NCBI GenBank assembly: GCA_900549855.1
Contig: URPS01000005.1
Span: forward strand, 8,481 to 72,480
DNA length: 64,000 bases
Direction: 5' to 3'
Source: an uncultured bacterium
GTDB lineage: Bacteria > Cyanobacteriota > Vampirovibrionia > Gastranaerophilales > Gastranaerophilaceae
In this document: in pieces, positions 60,048-64,000 of the stretch
Layout: every line of letters starts with the position of its first letter
Numbering within the stretch: the stretch's first letter is position 1
Translations under genes and position numbers: made by a program
The notes under the pieces: model-generated
Seen by the model: the letters and a program-made list of their open reading frames with translations, nothing else
What the model was told of the DNA's origin: nothing
The model's database searches: none

Positions 60048-61064
60048 CTACCCCTGCTTGCCTCTAAGTTGACCGCAGGCTGCATCGATATCAGCACCAC
60101 GTTCAAGTCTTACTGTAACTTTTTTGCCGGAATGTTCAAGCAGGTACTTAAACTTCATAATGTCGTTATTAGAAGGTTTTTTGTAATCGTTTTCGATTAC
60201 TGAATTGTATGGAATAAGATTTATGTTGCATTTTATTCCTCTAAGTAACACCGCAAGTTCCTTTGCAACTTCCGGAGTATCATTAAACCCGTGGATTAAA
60301 ATGTATTCAACGGTTATTCTTCTACCTGTTTTTTCAACATAACTTATTAACGCATTTTTTAATTCGTCAATCGGATACTTATTCTCTATTGGCATTAATT
60401 CCGCTCTTAGCTTATGATTAGGAGCATGGAGTGAAATTGCCAAAGTGGATTGTAAATTCATTTCGGCAAGACGCTTGATTCCGGGGATAATTCCACTTGT
60501 TGAAATAGTTATTCTTCTGGCACCGATTTGAAAATCATTATTAAATATCTCAAGCGCTCTTAATACATTATTTAGATTTAATAATGGTTCGCCTTGTCCC
60601 ATAAATACAACGTTTGTAACTTTTAATCCTGTATCACGCTGAATAGAAAGCACTTGTTCTATAATTTCTTGATAAGTCAGATTGCGTTTGAAACCGCCTT
60701 TGCCTGTTGCACAGAAAGAACAATTCACAGCACATCCAACTTGCGAACTAACACATGCAGTAAGATTTGCTCTGTTATCAAATCGCATAAGCACTGTTTC
60801 TACACATTCTCCATCCGGATATTCAATTAAGTACTTCAAGGTTCCGTCAGAACTTACTTGCTTAACTTTGATTTTTGATTCTGTAACAGATGCAACTTGC
60901 TTTAATTGTTCACGAAAATCCTTAGAAAGATTTGTCATTTCGTCAATGCAAGATACAGATTTAGCGTAAATCCAGTTGTGAATTTGTTTTGCTCGAAATT
61001 TTGTAGCACCCATTTTTGCCATCAAATCTTCTAGTTCGCTTAATGTCATTCCTGCTAAAATCAT
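60048..61064 (-). CDS. rlmN: Dual-specificity RNA methyltransferase RlmN
   Basis: Radical-SAM enzyme that methylates C2 of A2503 in 23S rRNA and A37 of some tRNAs. The 4Fe-4S motif C-x3-C-x2-C lies in C-A-V-N-C-S-F-C, with the catalytic Cys late in the protein at D-A-A-C-G-Q-L. G-Q-G-E-P-L-L-N also fits. 338 aa, normal. The start overlaps the stop of the preceding CxxC protein gene by one base. Confidence 0.96.
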   Translation of the reverse strand: MILAGMTLSELEDLMAKMGATKFRAKQIHNWIYAKSVSCIDEMTNLSKDFREQLKQVASVTESKIKVKQVSSDGTLKYLIEYPDGECVETVLMRFDNRANLTACVSSQVGCAVNCSFCATGKGGFKRNLTYQEIIEQVLSIQRDTGLKVTNVVFMGQGEPLLNLNNVLRALEIFNNDFQIGARRITISTSGIIPGIKRLAEMNLQSTLAISLHAPNHKLRAELMPIENKYPIDELKNALISYVEKTGRRITVEYILIHGFNDTPEVAKELAVLLRGIKCNINLIPYNSVIENDYKKPSNNDIMKFKYLLEHSGKKVTVRLERGADIDAACGQLRGKQG

Positions 61065-61876
61065 TATTGTAACTTATCCTTATAAAAATCTATAATATCT
61101 ACTTTCGCCTTAAGAAGCATTGCTTGGTGCGCAATTTCATTTTTCCATTCATTGAAAGAACATCTTGAAGGCAAAAGTTTTAACGGGTTATGCGGAAAAT
61201 CTTTGCAAATATCCGGTCTGTTTTCATAGTCTGAACATAAATTATCCTTAAGTTTTGGACAGTAATAATAGTAAATTTTATCCTCAACCAATTCATTTAA
61301 AAGTTTAAAGTATTCCGGATTAACTTTTCTGGCATCTTCTTCCGATTCATATGGAACAAATACAGAAACGAAATCCGCAGAAAACTTATCTCCACGCATA
61401 GCTCTTTGTTTAAGTTGATTATAAGAGTATTCGCTGGTTGCAAGTCTACAGCAATCTCCGCATAAGTTGCAAGAATACTCGCATTTTTTATCCATAATAG
61501 CTTTGTACGTTGCTTTTAGCTTTTGCCTATAATCACCTGCTAGGAATGTTATAATTTTCATTTGCCATTCTCTGTATTCACAATTCATAGGGAATGGTGT
61601 GAAAATGTCTTTCTTTTCTATTTTACAATCTTTTTTTTGAGAACAAGTTGTACAAGGATTCTCCGGCTTGAATTTATTAACTTCACGTCTAATGCTTTCT
61701 GCCGCTTCTACAAAAATCTGTTCATAATTGTTTTTTAAATTGTCATACTGAGAACCTAAAGAATTATCCTTCTGCTCAGACTTTTTCTGCTGAATATCGC
61801 TGAAAAGATTTTCTTGTTCTTTTGACTGCTCGTTAGAAAAAAAGTTTGTGTTCTGTGATGTAAAAAAGTTATCCAT
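61064..61876 (-). CDS. YkgJ-family Cys cluster protein
   Basis: About 270 aa protein with the CxxCxxCC zinc- or iron-binding cluster of the YkgJ/Fe-S-oxidoreductase-like family (C-N-L-C-G-D-C-C near residue 145, then C-P-K-L-K-D-N-L-C and R-P-D-I-C-K-D-F-P). The first 60 residues are Asn/Gln/Glu rich and probably disordered. ATG 61876 begins M-D-N-F-F-T-S; an ATG 12 codons earlier is possible. Upstream of and overlapping rlmN. Enzyme role not known. Confidence 0.8.
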   Translation of the reverse strand: MDNFFTSQNTNFFSNEQSKEQENLFSDIQQKKSEQKDNSLGSQYDNLKNNYEQIFVEAAESIRREVNKFKPENPCTTCSQKKDCKIEKKDIFTPFPMNCEYREWQMKIITFLAGDYRQKLKATYKAIMDKKCEYSCNLCGDCCRLATSEYSYNQLKQRAMRGDKFSADFVSVFVPYESEEDARKVNPEYFKLLNELVEDKIYYYYCPKLKDNLCSDYENRPDICKDFPHNPLKLLPSRCSFNEWKNEIAHQAMLLKAKVDIIDFYKDKLQ

Positions 61877-61959
61877 AGCATAAATGGTAACATAAATTGC
61901 CCTACTCGGCAATGAAAATAATCAATAATAAATTAAAATAAACCATGCAAGCCCTCGCC

Positions 61960-62031
61960 CCTTATGGGAGGTGCTACGCACGTAGTCAATCTTTTCCCCT
62001 CTCCTAGCAGGAGAGGGGACGGGTGAGGTAG
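61960..62031. repeat. C-rich palindromic repeat and GCTACGCACGTAG copy at the IS edge
   Basis: TTATGGGAGGTGCTACGCAC is followed by GTAG and then CCCCTCTCCT/AGGAGAGGGG arms, the same kinds of repeat as at 39822-39866 and 49608. It ends directly at the left IS end. Confidence 0.6.
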
Positions 62032-62056
62032 TGAACTGTCCCCCAAAAAGTGGACA
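62032..62056. repeat. IS left inverted repeat
   Basis: TGAACTGTCCCCC then AAAAAGTGGACA. Mirror of the right end with two mismatches. Confidence 0.9.
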
Positions 62057-62057
62057 T

Positions 62058-62951
62058 TTAACTCGCAAGTAAAAAATTTCTATACTCAATCGGAGCCATT
62101 TTGTTTTTATTCCATTGTCGTCTTTCATTGTTGTAGTAATACATGTAATCGTCTATTACTTGGATAACTTGTTCAAAAGTTTTTATCCCTTTCAAACATA
62201 TTTCATCTTTTAAATGTCCAAAGAAAGATTCTATTACAGCATTATCTCTTGGACTAGCAGGTGCTGACATTGATTGAGTTAATCCATGTGTCAATAATAA
62301 ATCTCTGTAATCCTTGCTTGTAAATTGACTACCTCTGTCTGAATGGATTATTGTTGAATAATTATTTTCTTTAATCATTTCTAAACCGGCTTTTATTGTT
62401 CCTAATGCCAATTCTTTTGTCATTGTTTGGCTTAAAGCATATGAAATAACTTCTGTTGTTTTTACATCTAACAGTACACACAAATATGCAAATCTATTAT
62501 TGTATTTTAAATAAGTTATATCTATTCCTAATGCATTGAAAGGAAGTTTGTTTTTAAATTCTCTTTGTAATAAATTTTCACAATAAAATTTTTCTGTAGT
62601 ATCTTTAATTCTTTGTTTGTAAGGATTTTGTTTTCTTGTTTTTGTTCTTAAATTTAATTCTTTCATAATTCTAGATATTTTCTTTCTATTCATTATTTTT
62701 CCATGAACATCTTCTAAATCCATTTTTATTCTTCTAATTCCTCTTATGCCTTTTCCTTTAAAGAATAAATCTTTTACAAGTGTGTAATCTAAAATTTCTT
62801 CAAAAGAGATTCTATGTTTATTCTTTTGCCATTTGTAATATCCACTTTTGGAAACATTTGCTATTTTACACATTTTTGTAATCGGATATTTTTTTATGGA
62901 ACAAATAATTTCATATTTACAAAATGGTTTTAATCTCTGTAGCTGCTGCAC
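62058..62951 (-). CDS. IS3-family transposase OrfB (DDE integrase)
   Basis: 297 aa with an HTH_21-like segment and the rve integrase core. The DDE triad is intact: Asp in G-I-D-I-T-Y, Asp in H-S-D-R-G-S-Q, Glu in V-I-E-S-F-F-G-H-L-K. The apparent first codon is GTG, but the protein is normally made as an OrfAB fusion by -1 frameshifting. It ends one base inside the left inverted repeat boundary. No degradation seen, so the element may be active. Confidence 0.93.
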   Translation of the reverse strand: MQQLQRLKPFCKYEIICSIKKYPITKMCKIANVSKSGYYKWQKNKHRISFEEILDYTLVKDLFFKGKGIRGIRRIKMDLEDVHGKIMNRKKISRIMKELNLRTKTRKQNPYKQRIKDTTEKFYCENLLQREFKNKLPFNALGIDITYLKYNNRFAYLCVLLDVKTTEVISYALSQTMTKELALGTIKAGLEMIKENNYSTIIHSDRGSQFTSKDYRDLLLTHGLTQSMSAPASPRDNAVIESFFGHLKDEICLKGIKTFEQVIQVIDDYMYYYNNERRQWNKNKMAPIEYRNFLLAS

Positions 62952-63313
62952 AGAGCACTTAGCTTTTTTAGAAATTCATTTTCAGCCTCCAAATATTCAT
63001 TTCTTTCAAGTAATTTTTGATAAGCAGATTTCTTTTGTTTACATTTCTTTTTGGGGTAATGTATATTTATTTTTTCACGATTAGCAGCCCTCCATTTAGA
63101 AATAATTTTAGAGGCATAATCATATTGTCTTGAAATAATAGAAGTATCTATTTCTGCTTCTTGAAATATTTGATTTGCAGATTTTCCGCTTTCATACTCA
63201 ATTACAGCTTTTTCTTTAAATTCTTTTGTATACAAGACTTGATTTGACAGAACTGCCTGTATATTTGGATTTTGTTCTAATAGTTCTTTTTCTTCTTTTG
63301 TAAATTTTTCCAT
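62930..63313 (-). CDS. IS3-family transposase OrfA (HTH)
   Basis: 127 aa helix-turn-helix protein of the IS3 OrfA kind (Y-T-K-E-F-K-E-K-A-V near residue 28, then a basic HTH and a leucine-zipper-like helix Y-L-E-A-E-N-E-F-L-K-K). It overlaps orfB by 22 bases in a different frame. AAAGAAAGGG precedes the ATG. Confidence 0.9.
   Translation of the reverse strand: MEKFTKEEKELLEQNPNIQAVLSNQVLYTKEFKEKAVIEYESGKSANQIFQEAEIDTSIISRQYDYASKIISKWRAANREKINIHYPKKKCKQKKSAYQKLLERNEYLEAENEFLKKLSALCSSYRD
62963..62969 (-). other. Programmed -1 frameshift site, A AAA AAG
   Basis: On the minus strand the heptamer AAAAAAG falls in the correct phase of orfA (ct-A AAA AAG). A -1 shift continues without a stop into the orfB frame, giving the OrfAB fusion transposase. 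Frames were checked by eye. Confidence 0.85.
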
Positions 63314-63358
63314 TTTCTGTACCCTTTCTTTTTTTATACCACACTCGCTACTTTTGTG

Positions 63359-63383
63359 TGTCCACTTTTTAGGGTACAGTTCA
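63359..63383. repeat. IS right inverted repeat
   Basis: Reverse complement begins TGAACTGTACCCT then AAAAAGTGGACA. It directly abuts the terminase fragment. Confidence 0.9.
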
Positions 63384-64000
63384 ACGCTTCCGGCTTAGAA
63401 GAACGCACAGAAGATTATACAACTATTCCTAAAGGTGGTTTAGTTCTAACAATGGGCGTAGATACACAAGACGACCGTTTAGAGTGCGAAATAAAAGCGT
63501 GGGGCAAAGGCGAAGAATCATGGACAGTAGATTATTTAAAAATCTACGGCGACCCCGACCAAGCAGAAGTTTGGCAACAATTAGACGACATTTTAGCAAA
63601 AGACTTTTTACATGAGAGCGGCGCAAGATTAAGCATAAGCGCTACTTGTATTGATTCCGGCGGTCATAAAACGCAAGCCGTATATGACTATGGCAGAAAG
63701 AAATACAACCAAAAAGTATATATTGTAAAAGGTGTTGGGGGTGAAAATATCCCGATTGTTGGCGCACAAAGCAAGGTTAAATGTGGAAAATCGCATAAAA
63801 CCGTTAGATTATTCCCGGTTGGTGTAGACCAAGCCAAAAGCACCGTTTACGGCCGATTGAAAATATCGGAATTTGGAAACGGCTATATGCACTTCCGTAA
63901 AGGTGTTTGCGATAAAGCCTATTTTGATAGTTTAACCGCTGAAAAATTGGTTACTAAATTTTCTAAAGGCTTCCCAAAACGGGTGTGGGTCAAGATACGA
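63384..64000 (+). pseudogene. Phage terminase large subunit fragment (GpA type)
   Basis: An open frame runs from the IS end to the window end, about 205 codons, without a start. The sequence fits the C-terminal nuclease half of a lambda GpA-like terminase: M-G-V-D-T-Q-D-D-R-L-E, then I-D-S-G-G-H-K-T-Q-A-V-Y-D-Y, and K-S-H-K-T-V-R-L-F-P-V-G-V-D. Its G+C content is visibly higher than the rest of the window, which suits a prophage. The N-terminal half is not on the other side of the IS, so the gene is broken. More may follow beyond the window. Confidence 0.75.

Larger units (their letters stand above)
62032..63383 (-). mobile_element. IS3-family insertion sequence, 1352 bp
   Basis: Full-length IS3-type element. 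The 25-base ends (62032-62056 and 63359-63383) match at 23 of 25 positions as inverted repeats, beginning TGAACTGT. Two overlapping frames encode OrfA and OrfB with a canonical slippage site between them. No direct target duplication is visible: the last three bases on the left are TAG and the first on the right are ACG. Confidence 0.93.

Noticed and set aside
61922..62128. 68 aa frame across the IS left end
   Set aside because: It runs through a C-rich repeat and the inverted repeat, and overlaps the orfB end; it is chance coding.
1..64000. tRNA and rRNA genes
   Set aside because: I looked in all spacers for T-arm GTTCGA-type and acceptor pairings and found none; no rRNA-like sequence is present.

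Overview
This AT-rich window looks like chromosome from an uncultured gut bacterium of the Vampirovibrionia/Melainabacteria type, most likely Candidatus Gastranaerophilales. The evidence is a GyrA that reads like cyanobacterial GyrA (degenerate GyrA-box region), diderm signs (LpxA, an AcrA/AcrB/TolC-type pump), and several proteins of a lineage-type style: short M-(N/R)-(I/V)-Q starts, Asn-rich N-termini and an F-K-G or N-F-G motif. The taxonomic call is inference, because no rRNA or tRNA gene is present. The last 600 bases are phage DNA joined to the chromosome across an IS3-family element.

Layout. 0-10 kb: trpS, gyrA with a tandem-repeat leader, a DinJ/YafQ-type toxin-antitoxin pair, ilvC with an unusual in-frame insert, a secreted Cys-rich protein, an orphan DNA methyltransferase operon ending in a Na+/H+ antiporter, and a PQ-loop-like membrane protein. 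10-18.8 kb: a flagellin-like coiled-coil protein, then rsmD-bioD, yjbQ-rqcP-punA, two small lineage proteins, a shortened dihydrolipoamide dehydrogenase and a prohibitin-like protein. 18.8-27.8 kb: three glycan-synthesis genes and a tripartite RND efflux operon. 27.8-32.6 kb: an F-K-G-motif membrane protein, a GH13 glucan enzyme and era. 32.7-40.9 kb: an accessory block of large proteins without signal peptides: a translocator-like protein, a coiled-coil protein related to the one at 10.4 kb, an XRE regulator, a calpain-like protease with C-terminal repeats, and an EF-hand/LysM-like gene split by an in-frame TAA. 41-49 kb: TPR protein, gcvPB with an overlapping sigma factor gene, GH57 enzyme, lpxA. 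49.1-50 kb: a gene-free stretch with a candidate small RNA, a folded RNA-like element and repeats. 50-62 kb: EamA transporter, rplS-rbgA, more lineage proteins, pilT-recO-gatD, TonB-like protein, dtd and a Maf/MptE-like protein, rlmN and a CxxC protein. 62.0-63.4 kb: IS3-family element. 63.4 kb to end: terminase large subunit fragment.

The most interesting thread joins four observations. The flagellin-like gene (10416-11648) and the calpain gene (35966-39238) carry near-identical upstream sites of sigma-28 (FliA) form, TAAAGTTT-N11-GCCGTAAT. A sigma factor with FliA-like C-terminal features lies at 44.3-44.9 kb. A Maf/MptE-like protein, a family often tied to flagellin glycosylation, lies at 58-59.9 kb. 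No flagellar or type III apparatus gene is visible here. I infer a sigma-28-type regulon driving a flagellin-like or needle-like export system with a protease cargo; this is a hypothesis, not shown by the sequence.

Several families of short palindromic repeats are scattered between genes, and one resembles the foreign-looking insert inside ilvC. Most other genes are ordinary housekeeping functions in short, often overlapping operons.
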